From the NCBI RefSeq assembly GCF_029846275.1, contig NZ_JARVWS010000003.1, positions 310,001 to 374,000 of the forward strand: a stretch of 64,000 nucleotides of DNA, written 5' to 3'. Each line of letters begins with the position of its first letter. Positions within the stretch are counted from its first letter, which is position 1. The DNA is from Nocardioides sp. CER19. Lineage in GTDB: Bacteria > Actinomycetota > Actinomycetes > Propionibacteriales > Nocardioidaceae. Both the position numbers and the translations under genes were made by a program. The notes beneath the pieces are model-generated. The model was given only the letters and a program-made list of their open reading frames with translations, searched no databases and was not told where the DNA came from. Below are positions 34,912 to 45,447 of this stretch, piece by piece.

Positions 34912-35429
34912 CCGTCGGCCGCCCGCCGGTCGAGCACGACCCGGTCATAGAGCTCGTGCGGCTCGCGACCGGTCTCGGCCCACTCCGCGTCGGGGTACGC
35001 CGGGTAGTGCACGTCGCCCTCGGGAGCCAGTCGGACCCGGGTGATGACCTGACGGTCGGCATACGGCAGGGCGGCGGCGTAGACCTGCGCTCCCCCGGCG
35101 ACCATGACGTCACCGGGCAGGCCGGCGGCGAGCGCGAGCGCGTCCTCGATCGTGTTCGCGACCAGCACGCCGTCGTAGCACCACTCCGGGTCGCGCGTGA
35201 GGACGATCGTCGTGCGGCCCGGCAACGGGCGGCCGATCGACTCGAACGTCGTCCGGCCCATCACCAGCGTGTGGCCCATCGTCAGCGCCTTGAACTCGGC
35301 CTGCTCCCCCGGGATCCGCCACGGGATGTCGGGTCCGTTGCCGATGACGCCGTTCTCTGCCACCGCCGCGACGAGGACCACCCGCTTGCCGAGGACGGCC
35401 AGCTGCTCGTCCGGAGACTCAGACAGCAA
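34908..35429 (-). CDS. folA: Dihydrofolate reductase
   Basis: A 173-residue DHFR regenerating tetrahydrofolate. It has [20 protein letters not shown] (about residues 20-39, with the acidic active-site residue), [16 protein letters not shown] (about 57-72) and [10 protein letters not shown]. The longest frame begins at TTG 35429, overlapping the thyA end; an internal GTG at 35381 would give a 157-residue protein closer to the usual length and may be the true start. ThyA oxidises its methylene-THF to DHF, which this enzyme reduces. Confidence 0.9.
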   Translation of the reverse strand: MLSESPDEQLAVLGKRVVLVAAVAENGVIGNGPDIPWRIPGEQAEFKALTMGHTLVMGRTTFESIGRPLPGRTTIVLTRDPEWCYDGVLVANTIEDALALAAGLPGDVMVAGGAQVYAAALPYADRQVITRVRLAPEGDVHYPAYPDAEWAETGREPHELYDRVVLDRRAADG

Positions 35430-36213
35430 TGGGGGCCTTGATGCCGGGGTGCGGGTCGTAGCCCGCCACGCTGATGTCCTCGAGGTCGAAGGCGTCGATC
35501 GCCGTCACGGCCGGGTTGAGCACCAGCGTCGGCAGCGGCCGCGGCTCGCGCGTGAGCTGGAGCCGGGCCTGGTCGAGGTGGTTGAGATAGAGGTGGGCGT
35601 CCCCGAGGGTGTGGACGAAGTCACCGACCTGGAGGCCGACGACCTGGGCGACCATGTGGGTCAACAGGGCGTAGGAGGCGATGTTGAAGGGCACGCCGAG
35701 GAAGACGTCGCCGCTGCGCTGGTAGAGCTGGCAGCTGAGCCGGCCGTCGGCGACGTAGAACTGGAAGAGCGCGTGGCACGGAGCGAGCGCCATGTCGGGG
35801 ATGTCGGCGGGGTTCCAGGCGCTGACGATGTGCCGGCGGCTGTCGGGGTTGCGGCGGATCTCCTCGACGACCTGCGCGAGCTGGTCGAGGTGGCGCCCGT
35901 CGGGCGTGGGCCAGCTGCGCCACTGGGCGCCGTAGACCGGGCCGAGGTCGCCGTTGTCGTCGGCCCACTCGTCCCAGATCGTGATGCCGCGGTCCTGCAG
36001 CCACTTCACGTTGGTGTCGCCACGTAGGAACCACAGCAGCTCGCCGAAGACCGACCGGGTGTGGACCTTCTTCGTCGTCACCAACGGGAAGCCGGCGCTG
36101 AGGTCGAAGCGCATCTGGTGACCGAAGACGCTCAGCGTCCCGGTCCCGGTGCGGTCGCTCTTCTGGACGCCCTCGTCGAGGATCCGCTGCATCAGGTCGA
36201 GGTACTGCCGCAC
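35419..36213 (-). CDS. thyA: Thymidylate synthase (ThyA)
   Basis: A 264-residue classical ThyA making dTMP from dUMP with 5,10-methylene-THF. The catalytic Cys is in [11 protein letters not shown] (about Cys146), with the substrate motifs [11 protein letters not shown] and [18 protein letters not shown] 36213 is preferred because TAGGGT ends seven bases upstream (leaderless); a GTG at 36222 would overlap that -10. Length equals E. coli ThyA. First gene of thyA-folA-chaA. Confidence 0.95.
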   Translation of the reverse strand: MRQYLDLMQRILDEGVQKSDRTGTGTLSVFGHQMRFDLSAGFPLVTTKKVHTRSVFGELLWFLRGDTNVKWLQDRGITIWDEWADDNGDLGPVYGAQWRSWPTPDGRHLDQLAQVVEEIRRNPDSRRHIVSAWNPADIPDMALAPCHALFQFYVADGRLSCQLYQRSGDVFLGVPFNIASYALLTHMVAQVVGLQVGDFVHTLGDAHLYLNHLDQARLQLTREPRPLPTLVLNPAVTAIDAFDLEDISVAGYDPHPGIKAPIAV

Positions 36214-36242
36214 GAGCCTCACCCTATCGGTGGAGACCAGCT

Positions 36243-37070
36243 CTAGAAGGTCACGCTGCCGAGGACCGTCGTGCGCGTGTCCCCGCCGACCCAGATCACG
36301 CCGTCCGCATCGGTGGTGACGTGCACCCGTCCGCGGCGCCCCAACGCGGTCCCCTGCGAGGAGACGTACGACGACGGGAGCGTGCCGTTGGCGGTCAGCC
36401 ACTGAGCGACGCCGGCGTTGAGGGAGCCGGTCACCGGGTCCTCGTCGACGCCGAGGCCGCCGACGAACGCCCGGACCTCGATCGCGCACTCCCCCTCCGG
36501 GTAGATCCCGACCACGCCGACGGCGAAGTCGCCGAGCCTGACCGGGTCGGGACGCACGGCGAGCACCGCCGATGCGTCGGCGAGCAGGACCGACACCCAC
36601 CCGGGACCGTTGTCGGTCCAGTGGGCGTCGACGATCTCGTCGCGCCGGATCTCGAGACCGGCCGCGATCCGCTGGAGGTCCTCCTCCGACACCGGTCCCC
36701 ACCGCAAGGGCTCCGGCGCCCCGAAGGCGAGTCGCTGGTCCTCGCGCAGCAGCTGGACGAGTCCGAGGCCGCACTCCTGCATGATCCGCTCGCCCCGCGG
36801 GACGCCGCCCTCCTCGAGCCACGCGTGCGCTGTCCCGAGGGTCGGGTGTCCCGCGAACGGCAGCTCGCCCCCGGGCGTGAAGATCCGCACCCGGTAGTCG
36901 GCGGCCCGGTCGGTCGGGGTCAGCAGGAACGTCGTCTCCGACAGGTTGGTCCACCGGGCGAACGCCGCCATCTGGGTGTCGGACAGCGCATCCGCGTCGT
37001 GGACGACAGCGACGGGGTTGCCCATGAGCGGTTCGGAGCTGAAGACGTCGACCTGTCGGAAGGTGCGCAT
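36243..37070 (-). CDS. PhzF-family isomerase/epimerase-like protein
   Basis: A 275-residue PhzF-fold protein: [20 protein letters not shown] at the start, the catalytic Glu in NLSETTFLL (about residue 46), [20 protein letters not shown] and [16 protein letters not shown]. Members isomerise small molecules, and most, including this one, have no assigned substrate. TACGAT ends six bases before the ATG at 37070. It is followed by thyA on the same strand. Confidence 0.88.
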   Translation of the reverse strand: MRTFRQVDVFSSEPLMGNPVAVVHDADALSDTQMAAFARWTNLSETTFLLTPTDRAADYRVRIFTPGGELPFAGHPTLGTAHAWLEEGGVPRGERIMQECGLGLVQLLREDQRLAFGAPEPLRWGPVSEEDLQRIAAGLEIRRDEIVDAHWTDNGPGWVSVLLADASAVLAVRPDPVRLGDFAVGVVGIYPEGECAIEVRAFVGGLGVDEDPVTGSLNAGVAQWLTANGTLPSSYVSSQGTALGRRGRVHVTTDADGVIWVGGDTRTTVLGSVTF

Positions 37071-37095
37071 GGCGGGATCGTACGGGCGGGCCCTC

Positions 37096-37133
37096 GGTTT
37101 CGAGGCCCGCTGCGCTCGCACCTCGACCGGCGA
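37096..37133. repeat. Degenerate half-copy of the 27797-27973 repeat element
   Basis: This sequence aligns with the left end of the larger element (GGTYTCGA, then CGCTGCGCTCGCACCTCGACC) with small differences. It sits in the 65-base gap between the PhzF and NCS2 genes, upstream of phzF and just past the permease stop. Confidence 0.6.
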
Positions 37134-37135
37134 CT

Positions 37136-38485
37136 CTAGATGGGTCCGCGGAGGAAGTACCAGACGAAGACGGCGGCGACGAGCGCCATCAGCGGGTGGA
37201 TCCGGCGCCACTGCCCTCGGCCGAGTGCGATGAGCGCGTAGAGCACCATGCCGGCACCGACGCCGTTGGCGATCGAGTACGTGAACGGCATCAGTGCGAT
37301 GGTCGCGAACGCCGGCACCGCGATGCCGACGTCGGTCCAGTCGATGCCCGCGACCTGGCTGATCATCAGGGCACCGACCACGACCAGCGCCGGACCCGTG
37401 GCGGCCGCCGGGATGATCCCGGCGAGCGGCGCGAAGAACATCGCCAGCAGGAAGAGGGCGCCGGTGACGACGTTCGCCAGGCCGGTGCGCGCACCCTGGG
37501 CGGCGCCGGCGGTGCTCTCCACGAAGATCGTGTTCGAGGACGCCGACGCGCCGCCACCGGCGATCGCGCCGACGGACTCGACGATCAGGACGCGGCGCAT
37601 CTGGGGCAGCTGGCCCTGCGCGTCGGTGAGGTTGGCCTCGCGGCCGATGGCGAGCGCGGTGCCCATGGCGTCGAAGAAGTTCGCCATCAGGACCGTGACG
37701 ATCAAGGCGAGCGCGGCACCGAACCCGACGACGTCGAAGACGTTGAAGCTGATGTTGCCGACCAGGCCGAAGTCAGGGGTGGCCCACGCCTTGTCGGGCA
37801 GCTGGGCGCCGGGGACCGGGGTCCCGTCGGAGACTGCGTTGATGATGATCCCGACGACGGCCGCGACGACGATGCCGATGAGCAGCGCGCCCGGGACGCG
37901 CCAGGCCATGAGGACGGCGATGAGGACCAGCGCCACGACGAAGACGAGGGTGTTGCGCGAGCCGAAGTCGGGCGAGAGGGCGACGATCGTGCCGCTCTCC
38001 GGGTGAGCCACGATGCCGCCGTCGACGAACCCGATGAGGGCGATGAAGAGACCGATACCGCCGGCGATGGCGCGCTTGAGGCCGTCGGGGATCGCGTTCA
38101 TGATCGCCTCGCGCAGGCCCACGAGGACGAGGACGAGCATCACGATGCCCTCGATGACGATGACGCCCATCGCCTCGGGCCAGCTCAGGCCCTTCCCACC
38201 GACCAGGGTGAACGCGACGAAGGCGTTCACACCGAGACCCGCCGCCAGCGCCATCGGCACGTTGGCGAAGACACCCATGGCGATCGTCATCACACCGGCG
38301 ACCAGCGCGGTGACGGTCACCAGCTGCGCGTGGTCGAGGGTGGTGCCGCCCGAGTCCGCCAGGCTGCCGAGGATCGACGGGTTCACGATGAGGATGTAGG
38401 CCATCGTCGCGAACGTCACGACGCCGCCCAGCACCTCGGTGCCGACGCTGCTGCCGCGCTCGGTGATCCGGAAGAACCGGTCCAT
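37136..38485 (-). CDS. NCS2-family nucleobase permease (AzgA/PbuG-like)
   Basis: A 449-residue transporter with 12-14 membrane segments. N-terminal [30 protein letters not shown] and the motif [20 protein letters not shown] mark the AzgA-like branch that imports adenine, guanine or hypoxanthine with protons. Start ATG 38485. It is the third gene of gcvT, small gene, permease on the minus strand, 33 bases after the small gene; this fits purine and one-carbon supply. Confidence 0.9.
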   Translation of the reverse strand: MDRFFRITERGSSVGTEVLGGVVTFATMAYILIVNPSILGSLADSGGTTLDHAQLVTVTALVAGVMTIAMGVFANVPMALAAGLGVNAFVAFTLVGGKGLSWPEAMGVIVIEGIVMLVLVLVGLREAIMNAIPDGLKRAIAGGIGLFIALIGFVDGGIVAHPESGTIVALSPDFGSRNTLVFVVALVLIAVLMAWRVPGALLIGIVVAAVVGIIINAVSDGTPVPGAQLPDKAWATPDFGLVGNISFNVFDVVGFGAALALIVTVLMANFFDAMGTALAIGREANLTDAQGQLPQMRRVLIVESVGAIAGGGASASSNTIFVESTAGAAQGARTGLANVVTGALFLLAMFFAPLAGIIPAAATGPALVVVGALMISQVAGIDWTDVGIAVPAFATIALMPFTYSIANGVGAGMVLYALIALGRGQWRRIHPLMALVAAVFVWYFLRGPI

Positions 38486-38518
38486 GGGTCTCCTTCAGAG
38501 AGGGTGGATTGGTGGAAC

Positions 38519-38776
38519 TCAGGGGCGGAGGGACATCGGCCCGTAGACCTCGCGGTCGTGCTCGAACAGCACCACCGAGTCGACGCCCTCCTCGGCGAGC
38601 TCCCGCCAGACCTCACCGACCCAGGACTCGGCGTCGCCCTGGGACGCGAACCGCTGGTCGGCGTACTCGGCGGAGACGGAGGCCTCGGCCCCGAGGACGT
38701 CGACGAGCCGCCACCACCACGGGCGGTCGGCGGGCGCGGGCTGCCGGAACGTGGGCGGCAGGTCGGGCAGGCTCAC
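38519..38776 (-). CDS. Small conserved-looking hypothetical protein
   Basis: An 85-residue soluble protein with [20 protein letters not shown] at the start and [20 protein letters not shown] near the end. No family with a known role is recognised. It overlaps the gcvT stop by four bases (ATGA), so it is translationally coupled to gcvT. Confidence 0.75.
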   Translation of the reverse strand: MSLPDLPPTFRQPAPADRPWWWRLVDVLGAEASVSAEYADQRFASQGDAESWVGEVWRELAEEGVDSVVLFEHDREVYGPMSLRP

Positions 38777-39882
38777 GACTCGCGGACCGAGGTGTCGAGG
38801 AAGGGCGGCTGGGTGAGCTGGAAGACCTCACGTCGGCCGCGTACGTCGACGCTCACCTCCGCCTCCGGGTTGACGCTGGTCGAGACGAGCGCCAGCCCGA
38901 TGCCCTTCTTCAGCGTGGGCGAGAACGTGCCGGACGTGACCTCGCCGGCCGCCACGTCGGCGCTCAGGAAGACCTGCATGTGAGGCCGTGGGATGCCGCG
39001 CCCGGTGGCGACGATGCCCCGCAGGATCCGCTTCGGGCCGGCCTCCTTCTCGGCGACGACCGCGGCCTTGCCCCAGAAGGTGTCCTTCTTCCAGCCGACC
39101 GCCCAGCCGAGGCGGCCCTGGTTGGGGGTGGTGTCGAGGGAGATGTCCTGGCCGTGCAGCGGGTAGCCCATCTCGGTGCGGAGCGTGTCGCGCGCGCCGA
39201 GGCCGCAGGCCTGGATGCCGAGGTCCGCCCCAGCCTCGAGGAGCTTGTCCCACAGCTCGCCGGCGGCGCTGTTGGCGGCGACCAGCTCGTAGCCGCGCTC
39301 GCCGGTGTAGCCGGTCCGGCAGACCACGACCCCGACGCCGGCGAACTCGGCCGTCACGAAGGACATGTAGTCGTGGCCGGTCGGCAGGCCCACCTTGTCG
39401 AGCACCTCGTCGGACTTGGGGCCCTGGACCGCCAGGACGGCGTAGTCGCGGTGGTGGTTCGTGACGGTGACGCCCTCGGGGGCGGCCGCGGTGAGCCGGC
39501 GGACGACCTCGCCGGTGTTGGCGGCATTGGGGACGAGGAGCACGTGCTCCTCGTCGCGGTAGTAGGCGATGAGGTCGTCGACGATGCCACCGGTCTCGTC
39601 GTCGAGGCAGAGGGTGTACTGGGCCTGCCCGGGCCCGATGCGGCGCAGGTCGTTGCTGAGGGTGGCGTTGACGAACCCCGCGGCGCCGGGCCCCGTCACG
39701 ATGGCCTTGCCGAGGTGGCTGACGTCGAAGATCCCGACCGCGTCACGGACGGCGGCGTGCTCCTTCACCACGCCGGCGCCGGCGTACTCGAGGGGCATCG
39801 ACCAGCCACCGAACTCGGCGAACTTGGCCCCGAGAGCGGCGTGCCGGTCGTGGAGCGGCGACTGCAGGAGATCGTCGGACAT
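38773..39882 (-). CDS. gcvT: Aminomethyltransferase, glycine cleavage T protein
   Basis: A 369-residue T protein of the glycine cleavage system, forming 5,10-methylene-THF from the lipoyl-bound aminomethyl group. It has [20 protein letters not shown], the folate-binding FDVSHLGK region (about residue 52) and the catalytic Asp in the AARDTLR-like [18 protein letters not shown] (about 223-240). ATG 39882 is chosen; a TTG nine bases upstream is possible. Lipoate for GcvH could come from the nearby lipB and lipA. No glycine riboswitch fits in the 55-base gap upstream. Confidence 0.95.
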   Translation of the reverse strand: MSDDLLQSPLHDRHAALGAKFAEFGGWSMPLEYAGAGVVKEHAAVRDAVGIFDVSHLGKAIVTGPGAAGFVNATLSNDLRRIGPGQAQYTLCLDDETGGIVDDLIAYYRDEEHVLLVPNAANTGEVVRRLTAAAPEGVTVTNHHRDYAVLAVQGPKSDEVLDKVGLPTGHDYMSFVTAEFAGVGVVVCRTGYTGERGYELVAANSAAGELWDKLLEAGADLGIQACGLGARDTLRTEMGYPLHGQDISLDTTPNQGRLGWAVGWKKDTFWGKAAVVAEKEAGPKRILRGIVATGRGIPRPHMQVFLSADVAAGEVTSGTFSPTLKKGIGLALVSTSVNPEAEVSVDVRGRREVFQLTQPPFLDTSVRES

Positions 39883-39937
39883 AGCGCGCAAACTACCGCA
39901 GGCGGGCCGCGGCGCCGCCGCGGGTAATCTGCGCCCC

Positions 39938-41461
39938 GTGACAGTGTCGTCGGCCAGCGCCCACTACTCCCTCAGGACCGCGAGCCCCGCCAAGACCCGG
40001 GCGGAGGCGGTCGTCGTCGGCGTGGTGCAGGGCGCGAAGGGTCCGGAGCTCGCCGACGGGGCGCAGGAGGTCGCGTCGGCCTACGGCCGCAAGCTCCGGC
40101 CGCTGCTCGCCACGCTCGGCGTGACCGGCAAGGAGGGCGAGGTCGTCCGCGTGCCGGTCGGCGACACCCTCGCCACCTCCCTGCTGGTCCTGGTCGGCCT
40201 CGGCGCCGACCCCGCCCCCGACGCCGTACGCCGGGCGGCGGGTGCGGCCGCGCGCGCCGTCCCCAACGCCACGTCGGTCGCGCTCGCGCTGCCGGCCGAC
40301 TCCCCCGAGCTGGTCAGGGCCGTGACGGAGGGCCACCTGCTCGGCGGCTACACCTTCACGACCTACCGGGCTCCCACGGAGTCCCGCGGGCCGGGCGAGG
40401 TCATCGTCCTGAGCCCGGCCGCACGACGCAGGGAGGCGACGGCCGCCTTCGAGGAGGCGCAGGTGGTCGCCGCCGCGGTGGCCGGGACCCGCGACTGGGT
40501 GAACATCCCGGCCAGCGACCTGACTCCCCCGCTGTTCGCGGATGCGGTCGTGGCGGCCGTGGCGGCGCACAACAAGGGCGTCGCCAAGGGTGCCCCGGAG
40601 GTGTCGGTGACCGTGCTCGACGAGGTCGCCCTCGCCGAGATGGGCTGCGGCGGCATCCTCGGCGTCGGCAACAGCTCCGACGCCCCGCCCCGGCTCGTCG
40701 AGCTGACCTACGAGCCCGCCGACCCGGTGGCGCACGTCGCGCTGGTCGGGAAGGGCGTCACGTTCGACACCGGCGGCCTGCAGCTCAAGCCGGGCAGCTC
40801 CATGCACGACATGAAGCAGGACATGGCGGGTGCCGCGACCGTCGTCCAGGTGACCCTCGCCGTCGCTGCGCTCGGGCTGCCGGTGCGGCTGTCCACCTAC
40901 GCCCCGATGGCGGAGAACATGGTCTCGGGCTCGGCCGCTCGACCCGGCGACGTGCTGTCGCTCTACGGCGGCACGACCGTCGAGATCAGCAACACCGATG
41001 CCGAGGGCCGGCTCATCCTGGCCGACGCCATGGTGCGCGCCACCGAGGCGAAGCCGGACGTCATCATCGACGTGGCCACGCTCACCGGGCACATGGTCGC
41101 CGCCCTGGGCGAGAAGATCACCGGCGTGCTCGGCTCCCCGGAGGTCGTGGAGGCGGTCCTTGCGGCCGCGAAGACGGCCGGTGAGGAGAGCTGGCCGATG
41201 CCGATCCCGGAGATCATGGACGAGCGGATCCGCTCGTCGAAGGTCGCCGACCTGGCGCAGCACGACTGGATCCGCTGGGGTGGCGGGCTGTTCGCGGCGG
41301 CCTTCCTCCGCGAGTTCACCGCCGGGCTGCCATGGGCGCACCTGGACATCGCCGGGCCGGCGTACAACGGGGGCGGGGCCTATGGCCATGTCGCCTTCGG
41401 CGGCACCGGTGTCTCGGTCACGACTCTGGTCGACTACCTGCGGGCGCTGGCAGCTCGCTGA
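39938..41461 (+). CDS. pepA: Leucyl aminopeptidase
   Basis: A 507-residue M17 metallo-aminopeptidase releasing N-terminal residues in the cytoplasm. The signature [14 protein letters not shown] is at about residues 351-364; metal ligands lie in [15 protein letters not shown] (about 269-283) and around [15 protein letters not shown] ends seven bases before the GTG at 39938, so the gene is probably leaderless. Divergent from gcvT. In many actinobacteria lpdA follows, which is not the case here. Confidence 0.95.
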   Translation: MTVSSASAHYSLRTASPAKTRAEAVVVGVVQGAKGPELADGAQEVASAYGRKLRPLLATLGVTGKEGEVVRVPVGDTLATSLLVLVGLGADPAPDAVRRAAGAAARAVPNATSVALALPADSPELVRAVTEGHLLGGYTFTTYRAPTESRGPGEVIVLSPAARRREATAAFEEAQVVAAAVAGTRDWVNIPASDLTPPLFADAVVAAVAAHNKGVAKGAPEVSVTVLDEVALAEMGCGGILGVGNSSDAPPRLVELTYEPADPVAHVALVGKGVTFDTGGLQLKPGSSMHDMKQDMAGAATVVQVTLAVAALGLPVRLSTYAPMAENMVSGSAARPGDVLSLYGGTTVEISNTDAEGRLILADAMVRATEAKPDVIIDVATLTGHMVAALGEKITGVLGSPEVVEAVLAAAKTAGEESWPMPIPEIMDERIRSSKVADLAQHDWIRWGGGLFAAAFLREFTAGLPWAHLDIAGPAYNGGGAYGHVAFGGTGVSVTTLVDYLRALAAR

Positions 41462-41476
41462 CCGAGCCTCGTCGGC

Positions 41477-41839
41477 TCAGCCCTGCTGCTTCTTGCGGCG
41501 GTTGTAGTCCCGCATCCGCTGCGGGATGCCCACGACGGCAGCGTCGTACGACGGCGTCATGTGGTCGTTGCAGAAGTGGTGGGCCCACGCCGCTGACGGC
41601 ACCCGCCGTCGGGTCCACTCACCGTCGTGGGCGACCAGCAGGAGCGTGACGTCGCTGACCGCCGTCCGCGGCTCGACGAAGCCCTCGACACCGCGCCGCG
41701 ACGCGATGAACTCCGCGAGGTACGCGACGTCGGCATCGTCGGCGGCCCGGACGCGGGTCGAGCCGGTGCGACGAGCGTCGCGGGCCGGCCGGTTCATCCG
41801 GACGCCGGAGGCACGACGGAAGCGGTCGAGGAACGACAT
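41477..41839 (-). CDS. Conserved hypothetical protein
   Basis: A 120-residue protein with a basic start (FLDRFRRASG), a central region AYLAEFIASRRGVEGFVEPR and a basic end (QRMRDYNRRKKQQ). No catalytic motif is evident; relatives in actinobacteria are uncharacterised. It lies on the minus strand between pepA and sucB. Confidence 0.65.
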   Translation of the reverse strand: MSFLDRFRRASGVRMNRPARDARRTGSTRVRAADDADVAYLAEFIASRRGVEGFVEPRTAVSDVTLLLVAHDGEWTRRRVPSAAWAHHFCNDHMTPSYDAAVVGIPQRMRDYNRRKKQQG

Positions 41840-42000
41840 GACGCCAAGTGTGCCCTGTGTCGCACGCGGTGGAGGGTGACTTGTGGGTAACTCGCCCCGG
41901 TGTCGACCCCGCGTGTCGGGGTGCAAAGATGGGGCGCGGACGGGAATCCCGGACCCCAAGCATCACAGGCGCATCAACAGAGGCGAGCGAAGGAACTGCA

Positions 42001-43845
42001 TTGGCCACTGAAGTCACACTGCCGGCACTCGGAGAGTCCGTCACCGAGGGCACCGTCACCCGCTGGCTCAAGAACGTGGGCGACACCATCGCCGTCGACG
42101 AGCCGCTGCTCGAGGTGTCCACGGACAAGGTCGACACGGAGATCCCCTCGCCGGTCGCCGGCACGCTCCTCGAGATCCGCGCCAACGAGGACGACACCGT
42201 CGAGGTCGGCGCCGTGCTCGCCGTCGTCGGTGCCGCCGACGAGGCGGACTCCGCCCCGGCCCCGGAGGCAGCGCCCGAGGCACCCGCGCAGTCCGAGCCC
42301 GTCGAGCAGGAGGCGCAGCAGCCCGCCGCCGCCGAGGCGCCCGCGCCGGCCGCCGAGGAGGCTCCGAAGCCGACCGCCGACACCCAGCCGACCACCGGCG
42401 CCACGTCCGGCACCTCGGTCACGCTTCCCGCCTTGGGCGAGTCGGTCACCGAGGGCACGGTCACCCGCTGGCTCAAGAACGTCGGGGACAGCGTCGCCGT
42501 CGACGAGCCGCTCCTCGAGGTGTCCACCGACAAGGTCGACACCGAGATCCCCTCGCCGGTCGCCGGCACGCTCCTCGAGATCAAGGTCTCGGAGGACGAG
42601 ACGGTCGAGGTCGGCGCCGAGCTCGCGATCGTGGGCGACGCCTCGGCGGCTCCGTCTGCTCCGTCCGCTCCCGCCGAGCCCAAGGCCGCCGCCGAGCCCG
42701 CCGACGAGGCCGAGCCCGCCGACGAGGCCGAGCCCGCCGCCGAGGCCGAGCCCGCCGCCGAGCCCGCGCCGACCCCCGAGCCGACTCCTGCGCCGGAGCC
42801 GACTCCCGCACCGGCCGCGACTCCGGCCGCGCCTGCCGCTCCGGCCGCCGCCGCGCCCGCCCAGGCCCCGGCCGCGCCGGCTTCTGCCGACACCTCTGCC
42901 GCCAGCGCGTCGGGCGACGGCCACGGCTACGTGACCCCGCTCGTGCGCAAGCTCGCCGCCCAGCACGGCGTCGACCTCGGTGCGGTCAACGGCAGTGGCG
43001 TCGGCGGTCGCATCCGCAAGGAGGACGTGCTCGCCGCGGCCGAGGCCGCCAAGGCTCCAGCCGCCGCCCCGGCAGCGCCCGCCGCTCCGGCCGCCGGTGC
43101 TCCCGCGGCCGCCGCTCCGGTGTCGCCGTCGCCGCTGCGCGGCACGACCGAGAAGGTCAGCCGGCTGCGCAAGGTCATCGCCGACCGGATGACCGAGTCG
43201 CTGCACACCTCGGCGCAGCTCACCCAGGTGATGGAGGTGGACGTCACCAACATCGCCCGCCTCCGCGACAGCCTCAAGGGCGAGTTCCTGGCCCGCGAGG
43301 GCGTCAAGCTGACCTACCTGCCGTTCTTCGCCAAGGCTGCGATCGACGCGCTGAAGCAGCACCCCAAGCTCAACGCCAACCTCAACACCGAGGCGGGCGA
43401 GGTGACCTACTACGACCGCGAGAACATCGCGTTCGCCGTCGACACCGAGCGTGGCCTGCTGACCCCGGTCGTGAAGGACGCCGGCGACCTCTCGATCGCC
43501 GGCCTGGCGAAGAAGATCGCCGACGTCGCCGAGCGCACCCGCACCAACAAGATCACGCCGGACGAGCTCTCGGGCGGCACCTTCACGATCACCAACCTGG
43601 GCAGCTTCGGGGCGCTCTTCGACACCCCGATCATCAACCAGCCCCAGGTCGCCATCCTCGGCCCCGGTGCCGTCGTGAAGCGTCCGGTCGTCATCGACGA
43701 CCCGAACCTCGGCGAGACCATCGCCGTGCGCTACATGGTCTACCTGTCGCTGACCTACGACCACCGCCTGGTCGACGGCGCCGACGCCGGGCGTTTCCTG
43801 AGGGACGTCAAGACGCGTCTCGAGGCCGGCGCGTTCGAGGTCTGA
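42001..43845 (+). CDS. sucB: Dihydrolipoamide acyltransferase E2 (2-oxoglutarate/pyruvate dehydrogenase)
   Basis: A 614-residue E2 with two lipoyl domains (lipoylated Lys43 and Lys178 in [12 protein letters not shown]), long Ala/Pro/Glu linkers, a peripheral-subunit-binding domain (about 308-345, [18 protein letters not shown]) and the catalytic acyltransferase domain (about 385-612) with [11 protein letters not shown] carrying the active-site His (about 586). The start is TTG 42001, preceded by GAAGGAA; no ATG fits. In actinobacteria this E2 often serves pyruvate dehydrogenase as well. The lipoate it needs is made by lipB and lipA downstream. Confidence 0.92.
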   Translation: MATEVTLPALGESVTEGTVTRWLKNVGDTIAVDEPLLEVSTDKVDTEIPSPVAGTLLEIRANEDDTVEVGAVLAVVGAADEADSAPAPEAAPEAPAQSEPVEQEAQQPAAAEAPAPAAEEAPKPTADTQPTTGATSGTSVTLPALGESVTEGTVTRWLKNVGDSVAVDEPLLEVSTDKVDTEIPSPVAGTLLEIKVSEDETVEVGAELAIVGDASAAPSAPSAPAEPKAAAEPADEAEPADEAEPAAEAEPAAEPAPTPEPTPAPEPTPAPAATPAAPAAPAAAAPAQAPAAPASADTSAASASGDGHGYVTPLVRKLAAQHGVDLGAVNGSGVGGRIRKEDVLAAAEAAKAPAAAPAAPAAPAAGAPAAAAPVSPSPLRGTTEKVSRLRKVIADRMTESLHTSAQLTQVMEVDVTNIARLRDSLKGEFLAREGVKLTYLPFFAKAAIDALKQHPKLNANLNTEAGEVTYYDRENIAFAVDTERGLLTPVVKDAGDLSIAGLAKKIADVAERTRTNKITPDELSGGTFTITNLGSFGALFDTPIINQPQVAILGPGAVVKRPVVIDDPNLGETIAVRYMVYLSLTYDHRLVDGADAGRFLRDVKTRLEAGAFEV

Positions 43846-43855
43846 CCTCTCCACT

Positions 43856-43894
43856 CCGAGTCGCGGGTTCTGCACGTCAGAGCCCGCGACTCGG
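43856..43894 (+). terminator. Strong hairpin terminator after sucB
   Basis: A 16-bp stem with one G-U pair (left arm starts CCGAGTCGCGGG, right arm ends CCCGCGACTCGG), loop of seven bases, ten bases beyond the sucB stop and upstream of the next gene's leaderless promoter. Confidence 0.8.
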
Positions 43895-43922
43895 TGCATT
43901 TCGGGGTCGGTAGGTTGGGCCC

Positions 43923-44825
43923 ATGGCACGTGTCGTGGTCGCCGGGTCGTCAGGGTTCCTCGGGTCGCACCTGCGCGAGGAGCTGATCAGACGCGGCCAC
44001 GAGGTCACCGCCTTCGTACGCCGCCCGGCGGGCGCCGGCGAGTCCCGCTGGAACCCCTACGCCGGCATGCTCGACCCCGACGTCGTCGAGGCGGCCGACG
44101 TCGTCGTGAACCTCGCCGGCAGCCCGACCTTCGGCAACCCGCACTCACACCGGTGGTCCCGGCGGCTGCACGACAGCCGGGTCATCACCACACGGGTGCT
44201 GGCCGAGGCGATCGCCGCGTCGCAGCGACGCCCGGCCTTCCTCGCAGGCAACGCCATCGGGTGGTACGGCGACCACGGATCGCACGCGGTCGGCGAGGCG
44301 GCCGACAGCCGGGGCCACACGCTGATGACGACCGTGTGCCGGGACTGGCAGGACGCCGCCCGTCCCGCCGTCGAGGCCGGTGGGCGCGTCACGTTCCTGC
44401 GCACCAGCCCCGTCATCGACCGGAGCAGCCCGCCGCTGCAGCAGCTGCTCCCCGTCTTCCGGGCCGGACTCGGCACCCGGATCGGCGACGGCCGCCAGCG
44501 CATGCCGATGATCTCCCTGCGCGACTGGGTCGGCGCCGTCGCTCACCTCGTCGAGCACGACGTCGCGGGCCCCGTGAACATCACCTGTCCGCAGCCACCG
44601 ACCAACGCCGAGTTCACCACGGAGCTCGCTCGCCTGGTCGGCCGTCCGGCGCTGCTCGCCGTCCCGGCACCGCTCATCCGGCTGGGCGCCGGCCGGCTCT
44701 CCCCCGAGCTCCTCGCCTCGGTCGACGCACGGCCGGACGCGCTGATCGCCGCGGGCTTCGAGTTCCGCGACCCCGACATCCGCGCGATCCTCACCGCCGC
44801 CCTCGAGTCGTCGGTACCGGCCTGA
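43923..44825 (+). CDS. TIGR01777-family NAD(P)-binding epimerase-like protein
   Basis: A 300-residue extended short-chain dehydrogenase-fold protein. It has the Rossmann motif GSSGFLGSHL (about residues 8-17) and the family end with a DUF1731-like C-terminal domain (PAPLIRLGAGRLSPELL, about 250-270). TIGR01777 members are found from bacteria to plastids with unresolved function. TAGGTT ends six bases before the ATG. The 3' end overlaps the convergent lipid-anchored or secreted-type gene by 35 bases. Confidence 0.88.
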   Translation: MARVVVAGSSGFLGSHLREELIRRGHEVTAFVRRPAGAGESRWNPYAGMLDPDVVEAADVVVNLAGSPTFGNPHSHRWSRRLHDSRVITTRVLAEAIAASQRRPAFLAGNAIGWYGDHGSHAVGEAADSRGHTLMTTVCRDWQDAARPAVEAGGRVTFLRTSPVIDRSSPPLQQLLPVFRAGLGTRIGDGRQRMPMISLRDWVGAVAHLVEHDVAGPVNITCPQPPTNAEFTTELARLVGRPALLAVPAPLIRLGAGRLSPELLASVDARPDALIAAGFEFRDPDIRAILTAALESSVPA

Positions 44826-45378
44826 CCGACGCGACCCGCCAGCCATCGCCGAGACGGCGCAGCACCACCTCCCGCACGGCGGTCGCTCCTGCCGGCAGCG
44901 GCTCCGAGCGGCCGGCGCCGGCCGCCACGGCACCGGTCACGCGATCGCGCACGCGCAGCACCCAGCGATGTTGCCCGTGGCCGAGGACCCGCACCGCCAG
45001 CAGCTGCGTGGTCAGCGCGTCGACCGCCAGCCCGCGCGTGGTCCAGTCCCGGAGCATCGCCACGTCAGCGTCGCCCGCGCTCGCGCCGGGCACGTAGAGC
45101 GCCGCCAGCGCCCCGCCGTCGCCGGCGGCCCACGCAGCGGCACGTTGCCGGTCCCAGGCACGGAGCACGGCCGCCGCCTGCGCCTCCACGCGCGGCGGCC
45201 CGCCCGGCCGACGATCCGGCGCGCCGCCCGGCGTCGCAACCGATCGACCCCCAGGATGCGTCCCACTCCCGCCGGACCCCGTCGTCGGCCAGGCCAGGAC
45301 GACGAACACGCCGGCCAGCAGCCCGACGACGAGGATCGGGACCAGCAGGCGCTGAGCAGGAGGCCGAGCATCATCCAT
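44791..45378 (-). CDS. Single-pass membrane-anchored hypothetical protein
   Basis: A 195-residue protein with an N-terminal membrane anchor (RLLVPILVVGLLAGVFVVLA, about residues 10-29), a Gly/Pro-rich linker and an extracytoplasmic domain (about 65-190) containing RAWDRQRAAAWAAGDGGALA followed by LYVPGASAGDADVAML, resembling SnoaL/NTF2-like folds. Function unknown. Convergent and overlapping with the TIGR01777 gene; divergent from the esterase-like lipoprotein. Confidence 0.7.
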   Translation of the reverse strand: MDDARPPAQRLLVPILVVGLLAGVFVVLAWPTTGSGGSGTHPGGRSVATPGGAPDRRPGGPPRVEAQAAAVLRAWDRQRAAAWAAGDGGALAALYVPGASAGDADVAMLRDWTTRGLAVDALTTQLLAVRVLGHGQHRWVLRVRDRVTGAVAAGAGRSEPLPAGATAVREVVLRRLGDGWRVASVRPVPTTRGRR

Positions 45379-45447
45379 GCCGACACTCTTCCCGCCGACC
45401 GCGCGTCGGCGCCGGCGTTGTCCACAGACCCAGGGCAGGATCTGCGG

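Noticed and set aside
37196..38983. 595-codon plus-strand frame opposite the NCS2 permease
   Set aside because: Asp/Arg/His-rich sequence typical of antisense of a hydrophobic protein; no motif.
39883..39937. Glycine riboswitch upstream of gcvT
   Set aside because: The 55-base gap to the divergent pepA gene is too short and shows no riboswitch-like folding.
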